A stretch of DNA of 64,000 nt, taken from Candidatus Gastranaerophilales bacterium. Its GTDB lineage: Bacteria; Cyanobacteriota; Vampirovibrionia; Gastranaerophilales; Gastranaerophilaceae. Below are positions 43,159 through 52,682 of this stretch, piece after piece. The notes beneath the pieces are model-generated. The model saw only the letters and a list, made by a program, of their open reading frames with translations. It ran no database searches and was not told the DNA's origin. Each line of letters opens with the position of its first letter. Within the stretch, counting starts at the first letter, position 1. Both the position numbers and the translations under genes were made by a program. The stretch covers positions 124,001 to 188,000 of the forward strand of contig CALUWA010000001.1 of NCBI GenBank assembly GCA_944324365.1, given 5' to 3'.

Positions 43159-44316
43159 ATGTATAATTTCAACTTTTGCTGTCCGACACGTGTAATTTTC
43201 GGAAAAGGAACAATTGCTGAACTTCCGAAATACATTGACCGTAACAAAAAAGTTTTAATGATATACGGCGGCGGTTCGATTAAGCGTAACGGAGTTTATG
43301 ACCAGGTAAAAAGAGCTCTCGAAGGATATAATTTACTTGAATTTGGCGGAATTGAACCTAATCCTAAGTACGAAACCTGTATGAGAGCTGTTGAAATGAT
43401 TAAACGTGAGGGAGTGGAATTTCTGTTAGCCGTTGGCGGCGGCTCTACTCTTGACGGAACAAAATTCATAGCCGCTGCCTCAAAATATGAAGGCGGAGAC
43501 CCTTACGAAGATATTATGGTCAAAGGAATTGAGGTAAGGGATGCACTTCCGCTGGCTGATGTTATCACACTTCCTGCAACAGGTTCGGAGATGAACAGCG
43601 GAGCAGTTGTTTCAAGACTTGCTACGGAAGAAAAACTGGCTTTCCATTCGGATTATGTTTTTCCGCAGTTTTCAATAATTGATCCGGAGGTAACGTACTC
43701 GCTTCCTATAAGACAAACTATTAACGGCATAGTTGATACTTTTGTACATGTAATGGAACAGTATTGTACATTTGATGTTAATTCTCCACTCCAGGATTCG
43801 TGGGCTCTGGGTATTTTAAAGACATTGATAGAAGAAGCACCAAAGGTGCTTGCTAACCCGACAGATTACGATACAAGAGCAAATATTTTCTGGTGTGCAA
43901 CTTGCGGATTAAACAATTGGATATCTCAAGGAGTACCGCAAGACTGGGCAACACACCTGATAGGGCATGAACTTACCGCATTCTACGGCATTGACCACGG
44001 ACAGAGCCTTGCAATTATTGAACCGCGCCTTTTAAAAAACCAAAAAGTAAGCAAAGCAAAAAAACTTGCGAAATTAGCTCGCGAAGTATTCGGCATAGAA
44101 GAATCAGTTGACCTAAAAGCCGCAGACAAAGCCATTGAAGCCGTAGAAGCCTTCTACAATTCAATAGGTATGAAAACAAAGCTTTCGGATTACGAAATTG
44201 ATGCAAATGAGGCCGCTGAAAAAATAAGAGAACGTTTCAAACAAAGAGATGTACATCTCGGTGAAAAAGGCGCAATAGATGCAGATGTTGCTTATGATAT
44301 AGTTAAAGCATGCTAA
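43159..44316 (+). CDS. Iron-containing alcohol dehydrogenase (YqhD/BdhA type)
   Basis: 385 residues. NAD(P)-binding GGGSTLDGTKFIAAASKYEGGDPYEDI-type N-domain (YGGGSIKRNGVYDQVK, LLAVGGGSTLDGTKF) and metal-binding C-domain with His residues in FVHVMEQY and HLIGHELTAFYGIDHGQSL. The subfamily reduces C4 and other aldehydes, usually with NADPH. Fits a fermentative metabolism alongside HydG. AAGGAG ribosome site. Confidence 0.93.
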   Translation: MYNFNFCCPTRVIFGKGTIAELPKYIDRNKKVLMIYGGGSIKRNGVYDQVKRALEGYNLLEFGGIEPNPKYETCMRAVEMIKREGVEFLLAVGGGSTLDGTKFIAAASKYEGGDPYEDIMVKGIEVRDALPLADVITLPATGSEMNSGAVVSRLATEEKLAFHSDYVFPQFSIIDPEVTYSLPIRQTINGIVDTFVHVMEQYCTFDVNSPLQDSWALGILKTLIEEAPKVLANPTDYDTRANIFWCATCGLNNWISQGVPQDWATHLIGHELTAFYGIDHGQSLAIIEPRLLKNQKVSKAKKLAKLAREVFGIEESVDLKAADKAIEAVEAFYNSIGMKTKLSDYEIDANEAAEKIRERFKQRDVHLGEKGAIDADVAYDIVKAC

Positions 44317-44340
44317 ATATATCTTTGATTAATATACAAA

Positions 44341-44374
44341 CAGCCTTCTTTACTTAGAAGGCTGTTTTGTTTTG
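44341..44374. terminator. Rho-independent terminator at convergent gene ends
   Basis: Perfect 9-bp stem CAGCCTTCT / AGAAGGCTG followed by TTTTGTTTT. The stop codon of the convergent nuclease gene lies in its loop. Confidence 0.88.
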
Positions 44375-46161
44375 GGCTTGCACCCGTCATCTGCCAAATC
44401 AATCTTATTATCAAAATCATTATCTATACCGTCATTGCAGGAACCTACAGAATATCTGCTTTCGGCAGAAACATTATATTTTAAATATTTATCAGGAATT
44501 TTAGCCCAAAAATATTCAAAATAATCCTTATAAAAATTCGCAAGCCGTTTATTATCTATAACAACCATATTCTCATCATTTTTATTTTCAGCGCTGTTTG
44601 AAAAATTCGCAGAACCGAGTACAAGATAACGTCCGTCAATTATCATGGCTTTTGCATGCATTTTACCAGCGTAATTTTCAGCCTTAACAGGTATTCCGCT
44701 TTGGCGCATCAGCTTTACTTTCGAATGGGTAACGCCGGTACTTGTGGCATCAATTATAACTCTTACATCAACTCCGCGTTTTTTGGCGGCAGCCAGTTCA
44801 TTAAAAAGTTCGTCATGAGTAAGGATAAAAGTCGGAATTAAAACAAAATCTTTTGCATTTCTAACCAGAGGAATTACACCGTTAATAATACCCTTATCCT
44901 GCGGGGAGAAAAATACGGAAACCAATGAAGAACCGCTTTTTATGCCGGTATTATTTGCACTCTTCTCCTTTAATGTATGGAACTTTCCGGAATACATCCG
45001 ATTAAATTCTTCCGTATACAACCCGGCAATTTCGGCAGAATTTATAACCAGGACATTATTATGATTAAAGCCTGAAAATCCGGTGGTACTGAAATTCATA
45101 GAACCCGTATAAACTACCTTGCGGTCAAATATTGCAAATTTATTGTGCATAAGCATATTAGTCAGTTTTTTATCCCCGTCAATGTTATCTGAACGCACAT
45201 TGCTACACTTTTTAACAAAATCCTCCGTTTCAGTATAGTAATTTTCTTTTCCTAAAGATGTATCATATACAATCCTAATCATTACACCGCGCTTTGAGGC
45301 ATTTTCAAGTGCAGTGTTTACTTTTGGAATATTTGCCCAGCCGTATAAAGCTATATCAATAGTTTCTTTTGAATTATCAATTTGTTTTACAAACTCCCTG
45401 CATACAGCATGATTACAGCTTCTGTCAGGTTTTAAAATTGTTGTAAAGTCGGTCAAAATAAGTTTAAAATTACCGTCTGTTATTATGTTTGGCGGAGGTA
45501 ATATTGTTTTATTTTGGTCTATATGTTTTTGTTCTGTTTTTGATAAATGACAAAATTTGCAAGGAAGAGCATTCTTAGGAATTTCACGTTCCTCAAGAAC
45601 CACCGTATCATGTGCAGCCTTGCCGTATTTACAGTCAAGAGTGTGATACTTTCCGCTTTTGTGATTTATAATGGCAAGTTTTAGAGTATTTGCTTTTGAA
45701 AGAACGTTTTTATAGGCATCACTTACCGCACCATCAAGAGCAATCCCCAAACCCTGTTCAAAAAGCAACTTACCGTAATCCTTATCTTCCACTAAAATAT
45801 CAGCATACCTGCATTCCGGAGTAACTTCACCTGTAAAATTGAGCTTAACGGAATTTCCAACCAGAATACTATTTGCGAAACTATCCGCAAGATAACCGAC
45901 AGCAACTGCCTTATCATAGGGTAATTTCATTTCATCAGCAAGAGAATCAGAATAATGCGACAGATTGGAAGTAAATGCTCTAACTCCGTTTACACAAATA
46001 GTTTCACCCTCATCAAACATGTTATTAGCGTTTAAATCAGCCTGAAACATTACCGGGGTAATAACTTTTAGGACAGGTATTTTGGTTTTTAAAGCGTATT
46101 GCCGGCATAAAACCGCAATCAAAATTAACAGCAATAAAATTACACTAAGCTTCTCTTTCAT
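44350..46161 (-). CDS. Multidomain phospholipase D-like nuclease with SNase-like, Ada-like and Ca-binding segments
   Basis: 603 residues. N-terminal membrane anchor (about 5-19); DLNANNMFDEGE, an EF-hand/dockerin-like loop (42-53); an SNase-like stretch (RYADILVEDKDYGKLLFEQG, 118-137); an Ada-type metal site KYHTLDC ... PCKFC (His173, Cys177, Cys201, Cys204). Two HKD motifs follow: HNKFAIFD (His339, Lys341, Asp346) and HAKAMIID (His502, Lys504, Asp509). The C-terminal SCNDGIDNDFDNKIDLADDGC is a calcium-type repeat. Likely a surface or periplasmic nuclease. Coupled to the deacetylase gene (TAATG overlap). Confidence 0.85.
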   Translation of the reverse strand: MKEKLSVILLLLILIAVLCRQYALKTKIPVLKVITPVMFQADLNANNMFDEGETICVNGVRAFTSNLSHYSDSLADEMKLPYDKAVAVGYLADSFANSILVGNSVKLNFTGEVTPECRYADILVEDKDYGKLLFEQGLGIALDGAVSDAYKNVLSKANTLKLAIINHKSGKYHTLDCKYGKAAHDTVVLEEREIPKNALPCKFCHLSKTEQKHIDQNKTILPPPNIITDGNFKLILTDFTTILKPDRSCNHAVCREFVKQIDNSKETIDIALYGWANIPKVNTALENASKRGVMIRIVYDTSLGKENYYTETEDFVKKCSNVRSDNIDGDKKLTNMLMHNKFAIFDRKVVYTGSMNFSTTGFSGFNHNNVLVINSAEIAGLYTEEFNRMYSGKFHTLKEKSANNTGIKSGSSLVSVFFSPQDKGIINGVIPLVRNAKDFVLIPTFILTHDELFNELAAAKKRGVDVRVIIDATSTGVTHSKVKLMRQSGIPVKAENYAGKMHAKAMIIDGRYLVLGSANFSNSAENKNDENMVVIDNKRLANFYKDYFEYFWAKIPDKYLKYNVSAESRYSVGSCNDGIDNDFDNKIDLADDGCKPKTKQPSK

Positions 46162-47006
46162 TAAATATCCCTGTGAGAAGAAATTTCGTACCCCATTCTG
46201 TAAATCGTATCTTCAAGCAGCTTATCCTGAGTTAACTTAAATTCCTTTGAATGGGTGTCATTAATATTGCGTAAATAACTTGCCGGATAAATGACTCCTT
46301 CAACTATAAAATTATCTTCATCAGACAACGTCTTTAGACCGGCTTCAAGAACTTTATTTGAAAGCATTCCGCCATAAGTAATTCCTAAAATATAGTTATT
46401 GGTCTTTAGAGGATATTTTTGAAGCGTTTTACGGTTTTTAAGGGTGAGGAGATTTAACAAAATCAGCCTTGAGATATTATAAGGATACCTTATATGCAGA
46501 TTTGACTTCAAATCCGGTACCACATAAAATTCTTCAAAAGCAGTTCTTACGTATGGAATTTTGTATTCAACAGCAAGTTTGCAAACTAAATCAAATACTT
46601 CCGGAATACAGTGCACATCATCCATTGAATCTATATGCGTTGGCTTTAAATACCCGGATACTTTTTCAATTTGAGCTCTGAACTCTTTTTCAATCTGTTT
46701 TAAAAAATTTTCTTTATTAATATTCAGCCACAGAGCAGTAAAACTATGCTTAAAATTTCCGGCATCATCTGTCAGCAAATCAGAATAAGTAAGAGATTTA
46801 CCGACAGTTAAATTCAGATGAACTCCGACACTTAATTTCTGGCATTCCGGCAAGATTTCATTAACCGCAGATTCAAATGCTGCTCCGTTTGTAGTAAGGC
46901 TTGCACTTTTTAAGAACCCGTTATTAAAACCGTTAAGAACAGCACGGTTAAAATCCGGCGAAAGTCCAAAACTATCTGAATTTAAAATAAACCTTTTCAC
47001 ACCCAT
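46161..47006 (-). CDS. YdjC/ChbG-family carbohydrate deacetylase
   Basis: 281 residues. FILNSDSFGLSPDFNRAVL gives the metal Asp, VGVHLNLTVGKSL the metal His pair, and PTHIDSMDDVHCIPEVF the second His set of the YdjC fold, which removes N-acetyl groups from amino sugars (ChbG, HpnK). Substrate unknown. Its TAA overlaps the ATG of the phospholipase-like gene, so the two are translated together. Confidence 0.88.
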   Translation of the reverse strand: MGVKRFILNSDSFGLSPDFNRAVLNGFNNGFLKSASLTTNGAAFESAVNEILPECQKLSVGVHLNLTVGKSLTYSDLLTDDAGNFKHSFTALWLNINKENFLKQIEKEFRAQIEKVSGYLKPTHIDSMDDVHCIPEVFDLVCKLAVEYKIPYVRTAFEEFYVVPDLKSNLHIRYPYNISRLILLNLLTLKNRKTLQKYPLKTNNYILGITYGGMLSNKVLEAGLKTLSDEDNFIVEGVIYPASYLRNINDTHSKEFKLTQDKLLEDTIYRMGYEISSHRDI

Positions 47007-47089
47007 AAACGCCCCGTTATATTAAAAAAGCCGTGCCACTGTCTATCGAATTTATACAAACAAAATATCAGATAATATTTTCTCCTTTT

Positions 47090-47287
47090 AAAACAAAAAC
47101 ACCCGCAAAGGTTACCTTAGTGCTGCTATGTTTCCATCCTGACACGGTTCGGCATTTTACGCCGCTCAAGCCTTAAATATCAACAAAAATATTAACTTTT
47201 ATCCTGATGCACAAACCCTCACAACAGGCTCTGCACCCCGCCTACACTTCGGGTCAAGAGATTGCAATTCCCCGTGGAGCACGGCTT
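47090..47287 (-). ncRNA. ffs: Signal recognition particle RNA (large, Bacillus/cyanobacterial type)
   Basis: On the minus strand, the conserved helix-8 block reads CCGTGTCAGGATGGAAACAT followed by AGCAGCACTAAGG, containing GTCAGG..GGAA...AGCAG. It is preceded by GCCGTGCTCC..CGGGGA at the 5' end. The roughly 190-nt length implies an Alu-type domain. A T-rich tract (TTTTTGTTTT) follows the 3' end. It fills most of the 416-nt gap between the deacetylase and the 79-residue gene. Confidence 0.85.
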
Positions 47288-47422
47288 AATATATTTTAGC
47301 TTCAAAATCAAAAATTTTCAAGTAAAAAAAATTGTAAAAAAATATTACAAATGGTCAATTCCTATAAAAAAAAATAACTTATATATTATATCGGGGATAC
47401 TTTAAAATTAAGGAGGAAAATT

Positions 47423-47662
47423 ATGGGATACATTGCACCTTTAGGTGAAAAATCATGGATTACACAAGACAGTATAAAAACAGCACCACACAGAAGCGAC
47501 TTAAATAAAAATGATTCGATTGAATATAAAAAAATATATAAAGAAATTGCGGAGAAATATGCTGAAAAATATCCGGAGAAACTAGCTGAACTTGAAAAAG
47601 AAATTGAAGCAGAAAAAGCCAGATTAGAAAAACAACTAAAAGCAATGCAAAATAAAAGATAA
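47423..47662 (+). CDS. Small coiled-coil protein, 79 residues
   Basis: AAGGAGG ribosome site. N-terminal 30 residues are polar; the rest is one charged helix (EKYPEKLAELEKEIEAEKAR). Upstream are TTGTAA/TTACAA inverted repeats. It lies 92 nt before flhB. No family recognised; a chaperone-like or secretion-linked role is possible from context only. Confidence 0.65.
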   Translation: MGYIAPLGEKSWITQDSIKTAPHRSDLNKNDSIEYKKIYKEIAEKYAEKYPEKLAELEKEIEAEKARLEKQLKAMQNKR

Positions 47663-47754
47663 ACAAGGAAACTGGCCTCGGGGGTTCCTCTATAGAATTA
47701 CATCTGACTTTTCTTTCTTTCGTGTTATAATATAGAAAGAAAGGAAGAGCTTGG

Positions 47755-48849
47755 ATGGGTGATGAGGATAAGCAGTTTGATGCCACTCCGCGAAAACTGG
47801 AACAAGCAAGAAAAGAAGGTCAGGTTGTAAAATCAAAAGATTTTTCAACCGCGGTTTCTCTTTTAGTTCTATTCTCGGCAATAGTCGGTATTGCTCCTTT
47901 CATTTGGAACCAGATTGTACAGCTTTTTGAGCTGATGTATGAGCAAATTCCAAATGCCCACGTGGGTACAATAGGAATAGCGTATATATTTACCATAACA
48001 GTAAAAGCTGCAGTCCTTATTATTGGCCCTATTCTGTTTCTGGCATGGCTTGTCGCAGTATTAGCCGATTTTATCCAGGTTGGGCCGCTTGTAGCAACTG
48101 CACCTTTAATGCCAAAGCTGGATAAACTTAATCCTACAAAATATTTTAAAAATATCATGTCCATAAAGACACTCTTTGAATTATTTAAAAATATTTTAAA
48201 GGTTGTGCTTTTGGGATATATCGGCTGGATGGTATATACCGCACACATAGAGCATATCCTTATGCTGGCGGCAATTGACAACAATTTTGCGGTTATGAAA
48301 GAATTCGGCGAACTTATTATCGATTTTATATTCAAAGCATGCATTGCGTTTCTGGTGATATCTGCCGCGGATTACGGAGTAACAAAATGGAAATTCTTAA
48401 AAGATCAAAAAATGTCTTTTAAAGAGATTAAAGATGAATATAAAAACACGGAAGGCGACCCGAATGTTAAAGCAGCACTACGACAACGAAGAATGCAAAT
48501 GCTCCAAAGGGGCATGATGGACGCGGTTCCTGATGCGGATTTTGTAGTAACGAACCCGATACACGTTGCCTGCGCGCTTAAATACAAAGCAGAGGAGATG
48601 GAATCTCCAATGCTTATTGCAAAAGGTACAGAGTTGATTGCTAAAAAAATTATAAATATAGCAAGAGAACATGGGGTACCGGTTATAGAAAATCCGCCGG
48701 TTGCACGTGCACTGTTTAAAATGGTGGATTTGAATCAGCAAATACCGCCGGAACTATACAAAGCTGTTGCAGAAATTTTACTTTTTGTTTACAACTTGAA
48801 AAATAAACAAAAACAAGGTAATATTGGAAATGGGCATAGCGGGCTCTAA
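47755..48849 (+). CDS. flhB: FlhB/SctU-family export switch protein with an NPIH cleavage motif
   Basis: 364 residues. N-terminal DKQFDATPRKLEQARKEGQV, four membrane helices (about 33-52, 75-105, 145-165, 185-207) and cytoplasmic domain with VKAALRQRRMQMLQRGMM, VVTNPIHVACALKY and IENPPVARALFKMV. This is the flagellar or type III autocleaving export-gate protein. The usual NPTH is NPIH here (Asn267-His270); cleavage occurs between Asn and Pro, which are kept. It is followed 9 nt later by a FliA-like sigma factor, favouring a flagellar FlhB. No other flagellar genes are in the window. Confidence 0.88.
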   Translation: MGDEDKQFDATPRKLEQARKEGQVVKSKDFSTAVSLLVLFSAIVGIAPFIWNQIVQLFELMYEQIPNAHVGTIGIAYIFTITVKAAVLIIGPILFLAWLVAVLADFIQVGPLVATAPLMPKLDKLNPTKYFKNIMSIKTLFELFKNILKVVLLGYIGWMVYTAHIEHILMLAAIDNNFAVMKEFGELIIDFIFKACIAFLVISAADYGVTKWKFLKDQKMSFKEIKDEYKNTEGDPNVKAALRQRRMQMLQRGMMDAVPDADFVVTNPIHVACALKYKAEEMESPMLIAKGTELIAKKIINIAREHGVPVIENPPVARALFKMVDLNQQIPPELYKAVAEILLFVYNLKNKQKQGNIGNGHSGL

Positions 48850-48858
48850 ATTTAAACA

Positions 48859-49518
48859 ATGATGATTATGCAAGATAACAACAAAATACAAGAATATTTA
48901 GACATAGTTCAAAAGGTTGCGAGAGTTGAATATCACAGAATCCCGTCTCATATGCTGGACTATGAAGAATTGCTTTCGATAGGTATTATTGCAATTCAGG
49001 TTTTAATAAAAAATAAAACTCCGGAACAGTTAGAAAAATACAATTCCGCTTATATTGCAACTGCCGTAAGATGGGCAATACGAAATGAATTAAGAATAAG
49101 ATATAAATGGTATTCATTAAAACACAAACCTGATGAAGAAGAATTTTCTGACGGAGATGATGAAGAAACCAAAAAGACAAAAGTTCGTGAAGCCATTTAT
49201 GAAACCGTCTTGTCTATAGACGGGCTTGCTGATGCCGCAAGTGATAATGACTCCCCGTTTGATTTTCTGAAAGACCCGCATGCGACTCCGGATGAGAGTG
49301 CCGAGCTTTCTGAACTTGCAAGAATGATAAAAGAAGCGATTGCAAAATTACCTCCGAAAGAAAGAACCGTTGTTGAATACAGATTCTACAGAAACATGCA
49401 GGTAAAAGATATTGCAACACAAGTAGGGCTTTCACCATCTCGCGTAACACGTATCGTACAATCGTCTTTGCATCAGATTAAAGAATATCTTAATAATAAA
49501 GAACAATATGGTTTTTAA
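48859..49518 (+). CDS. FliA-like sigma-70 family factor
   Basis: 219 residues. Region 2 includes LDYEELLSIGIIAIQVLI and YIATAVRWAIRNELRIR; an acidic spacer (EEEFSDGDDEETKKTK) follows; region 4 is AKLPPKERTVVEYRFYRNMQ and DIATQVGLSPSRVTRIVQSS. The spacing is close to sigma-28 (FliA/SigD), fitting its place after flhB. It would direct RNA polymerase to flagellar or late export genes. Convergent overlap of 4 nt with the nucleotidase gene. Confidence 0.85.
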   Translation: MMIMQDNNKIQEYLDIVQKVARVEYHRIPSHMLDYEELLSIGIIAIQVLIKNKTPEQLEKYNSAYIATAVRWAIRNELRIRYKWYSLKHKPDEEEFSDGDDEETKKTKVREAIYETVLSIDGLADAASDNDSPFDFLKDPHATPDESAELSELARMIKEAIAKLPPKERTVVEYRFYRNMQVKDIATQVGLSPSRVTRIVQSSLHQIKEYLNNKEQYGF

Positions 49519-51113
49519 TTCGAAGAAGGAATTATCTTAACTCTTTCATCGTTGATTATATTCATAGGCTGCGGAAGCTTCTTTATATAGCTGCAGGTTA
49601 ATTTATTCTTATCAAAATCGAATTTTTTAATTATAAAATCCGGATTTTCATTAGTAGGCATATAGTTGTCGCCGCCTGTAGCAAAGAAATCATCCATAGC
49701 CACGGTATATTTTCTTTCCGTACCCGGATTATTAACATCGATAGGATGTTCCGCGCCTGATTTATCAATAAACGTTAATGATACCAGTTCACCTTTATCG
49801 GTCATTGTATACTTCAAACCGGACGGGATAATTATACCCGGCTTATGTCCTGTTCTTGTAAATGATTGTCCGCCTACTTTTATAGCATCAACAAGTTCCT
49901 TTTCACTTAACTTGCCAATCAGGATTTTATCTTCGAAAGGGGTAACGTCATTAACTAACCTAGAATCAATATTACCTACTCCGAAATGACCGCGGATATT
50001 TCCGGCATTTAACACTGCTATATCCGTTCCGAGTTCAGCACGCATTGCATCTACAACAATATTTGCATCCGGATTATTTTCAATTAATCTTTCTTTAGGC
50101 GGATCTACGGTAGAAGCCACAGTCCCGACTACTTCCGGCTTTCCGATAATACTTTCAACCGCGGCACGCGATGAAAGTGTTCTGTTAAATGCCCTGGTTT
50201 TTATTAAATTATTTTGAGCCTTTGTAATAACACCGTCTTTTGAAAATTCCAAATTCAAAATACCGATATTTTCACCATCCTTACCTGCCTGAGTAATAAT
50301 AACCGGCTCACCGGATTTTGAATACAAAAGATTTTCCCCGGATTTAACATCTTGTACCAAATCATGAGTATGAGCTCCGAGAATAACATCTATACCTTCT
50401 GTTTCGGCAGCAAGACGTTTATCATGTTTCAATCCGCTGTGAGAAAGAACAATTATTTTATTAATTCCTTGAGATTTTAAATTATTTACTTCGTCCTGAA
50501 CTTTTTTAACAGTTGTATTAAAATCATCTATTTTAATATCTTTAACCGAATCGTTTAATTTCACACGTTCAGCCATGTCAGAAGGAGCAACACCGATAAT
50601 ACCGTACTTATTGCCGTCAATTTCTTTTATCAGAGATTTGCCGATTTTACCGTACATCGGACTGGAAGGGGCAACCGTTGCATTTACTGCAAGAAGTTTA
50701 TAATTAGCCTTATCCATTAATACTGCCAGATTTTTCGGAACAACATCAAGTTCGTGATTACCCAATGCATTTGCACTGACTCCAACCCAGTTTAAGAAGT
50801 TGTTTGCAACCTGATTTGATATAAAATTAGCACCTAAAATAACATCACCGGAGGCCAGTTTTAACTTATCGGTTCCAGGTAAATTCATACTGTCAAAAGC
50901 CTTTGTTACGGAACAAATACGCTCCATATTAGTCATTTTGCCATGAATATCATTCATATATAAAATACTGGTTTTAACAGGCTGGAGATTCAAATTATTA
51001 TTTGACGAAGGAACAGAATCTGAAGCCGGCGGTTCCGCTGCGGGCCGGCTGTTTGGTTTAGAGTATTGTTGGAATTTTTTGGGAGTGTTATAAGGTGTTA
51101 TACCGTTTATCAT
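49515..51113 (-). CDS. UshA-like 5'-nucleotidase/metallophosphatase without a signal peptide
   Basis: 532 residues. Metallophosphatase motifs: ILYMNDIHGKMTNME (about 51), LASGDVILG, NALGNHELDV, IIVLSHSG and VILGAHTHDLV. Then the C-terminal 5'-nucleotidase substrate domain, with NAGNIRGHFG and AMDDFFATGGDNY. Such enzymes are normally periplasmic, but this one starts with a 45-residue polar Pro/Ser/Asn tail (TPKKFQQYSKPNSRP) and no signal peptide. A substrate such as UDP-sugars or nucleotides is inferred from the family. Confidence 0.9.
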   Translation of the reverse strand: MINGITPYNTPKKFQQYSKPNSRPAAEPPASDSVPSSNNNLNLQPVKTSILYMNDIHGKMTNMERICSVTKAFDSMNLPGTDKLKLASGDVILGANFISNQVANNFLNWVGVSANALGNHELDVVPKNLAVLMDKANYKLLAVNATVAPSSPMYGKIGKSLIKEIDGNKYGIIGVAPSDMAERVKLNDSVKDIKIDDFNTTVKKVQDEVNNLKSQGINKIIVLSHSGLKHDKRLAAETEGIDVILGAHTHDLVQDVKSGENLLYSKSGEPVIITQAGKDGENIGILNLEFSKDGVITKAQNNLIKTRAFNRTLSSRAAVESIIGKPEVVGTVASTVDPPKERLIENNPDANIVVDAMRAELGTDIAVLNAGNIRGHFGVGNIDSRLVNDVTPFEDKILIGKLSEKELVDAIKVGGQSFTRTGHKPGIIIPSGLKYTMTDKGELVSLTFIDKSGAEHPIDVNNPGTERKYTVAMDDFFATGGDNYMPTNENPDFIIKKFDFDKNKLTCSYIKKLPQPMNIINDERVKIIPSSN

Positions 51114-51128
51114 GATTTCATCCTTATA

Positions 51129-52583
51129 TTATGCTGCGACTTTAAATGGATTAGTTTGTGATTGTTTTTGTTTTTTTAGTTCATTATAACTGTTAAGACC
51201 TTCTACCCAGTTCTCAACAAGCTTCATATCACCTGCAACGATCTGCTGCGGCAATGCTGCGTGATGAATTTTCGGGAGAAGATAATCTTCGCTGTATTCA
51301 ACAGGTCTTGACAAATTATCATCCGTATCGTTACAAATAAATGTCAATTTACCGTTTAAATTTTTCTTATAACCGACAACAGTAATTTCATGTCCGTTGA
51401 TTATTATATTGTTGCTGTCAGTTTGTGTATAACCGAGAATAACATTTTCTCCGGCATCAAGTGCTGTTGTTAAGTGGCGTTTCAGAGTATTCATATCGGT
51501 TTCATAACCTACAAGACGGGCATTTTCATCAACTGTTTGGTAAGTTACCGAAATTTTATTTTTATCTTCCACAACTGATTCTGCGAATGTTTTTTCAAAC
51601 TCAATCAGCCCCTTATCGTTCTGATTAAATTTACCGGTACGTTTATCTGTCAAAGAATTGTATGACTGCTGAGAACCGAGCTGCATAAAAGTAGACTGCA
51701 TTAAAACATCAACAGGAGAACGTTCTCCTTCATCTTTGTTTGTAGTTTGAATTTTTGCTCTTGTAACCGCGTCCTTATCAGGTTTGAAAGTAAGTTTTGC
51801 GGTTTTGAAGTCATTCATTTGATACGGAACTTCAAAAGCATTTAACAGCCATACTGCATCAAGAGTATTATCTGCGAGTTTATCAAGGTGAATTTCTTTT
51901 TCAACTGCTACTTTAGGAGAAGTAAGACCTTCCGCAAATCTTGCAAACTCAGCAGGAGATTGTTTTGCAAGACTAAATTCAATACTTGCGGCAACACAAG
52001 TACCCGAATGAGTAACATTTACTTCATTTTCGGCGTTATGCCTTGCATTTGCGTCAGCCTTATTCAAGTTCTTATCAGTCATATAAGTATCAACTATTGA
52101 ATTTTTATAACTTGACGGAATATCACCAAACTGCTGGGTAATTACATAAGGATTAGCAATTGCCGAAATAACATCTTTTGCTAAAGAATTTGCATTAAGC
52201 CCATCTGCACGCTGGGTAGATATAATTTTATATAAATTATCAAGGACAGTAGAATTATCAGCTGAATCTGCATTCAGGAGAGTTCCGTTTTTAAGCATTA
52301 TATCAAGCTCCTTTTTACCTTTTTTATCAAGAACTTTCTGTAATGCATTATACTTATTCTTTTCATCATTTGAAATAAGACGGGTTCTTAAATCTGAAGC
52401 GCTAAATGCAGGATTAAACGGAACAGAGGTCATCTGATTGTAAGATTTTCTGTGATAAGGCTGATTTATTCTGCCAGTGGTTTCAAGCGCTACTGGAGCA
52501 GCATTCTTTGCCGAACTGTTATTCTTTACGGCAGTTGTGTTATAATAGTTATTGTTAAAATAAGAATTATATGAATACACCAT
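51129..52583 (-). CDS. Cysteine-protease-like protein, function unknown
   Basis: 484 residues from the ATG 5 nt after GGAG at 52583. Asn/Tyr-rich N-terminus (YNSYFNNNYYNTT), no signal peptide. THSGTCVAASIEFSLA (Cys196), INGHEITVVGYKK (His398) and FICNDTDDN (Asn418/Asp419) are in the order and context of papain/C39-type cysteine peptidases. No named family is recognised, so peptidase activity is an inference. Lies 15 nt upstream of the nucleotidase gene and is probably co-transcribed. Confidence 0.7.
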   Translation of the reverse strand: MVYSYNSYFNNNYYNTTAVKNNSSAKNAAPVALETTGRINQPYHRKSYNQMTSVPFNPAFSASDLRTRLISNDEKNKYNALQKVLDKKGKKELDIMLKNGTLLNADSADNSTVLDNLYKIISTQRADGLNANSLAKDVISAIANPYVITQQFGDIPSSYKNSIVDTYMTDKNLNKADANARHNAENEVNVTHSGTCVAASIEFSLAKQSPAEFARFAEGLTSPKVAVEKEIHLDKLADNTLDAVWLLNAFEVPYQMNDFKTAKLTFKPDKDAVTRAKIQTTNKDEGERSPVDVLMQSTFMQLGSQQSYNSLTDKRTGKFNQNDKGLIEFEKTFAESVVEDKNKISVTYQTVDENARLVGYETDMNTLKRHLTTALDAGENVILGYTQTDSNNIIINGHEITVVGYKKNLNGKLTFICNDTDDNLSRPVEYSEDYLLPKIHHAALPQQIVAGDMKLVENWVEGLNSYNELKKQKQSQTNPFKVAA

Positions 52584-52682
52584 TCTAACTCCACACTTGT
52601 ATTTATATAAAAGAACAAAAAAGATAAAAATTGCTAAATTAATATTAAAATTGTAAAAAATGTTACAAAACAGAGGAAAAGT

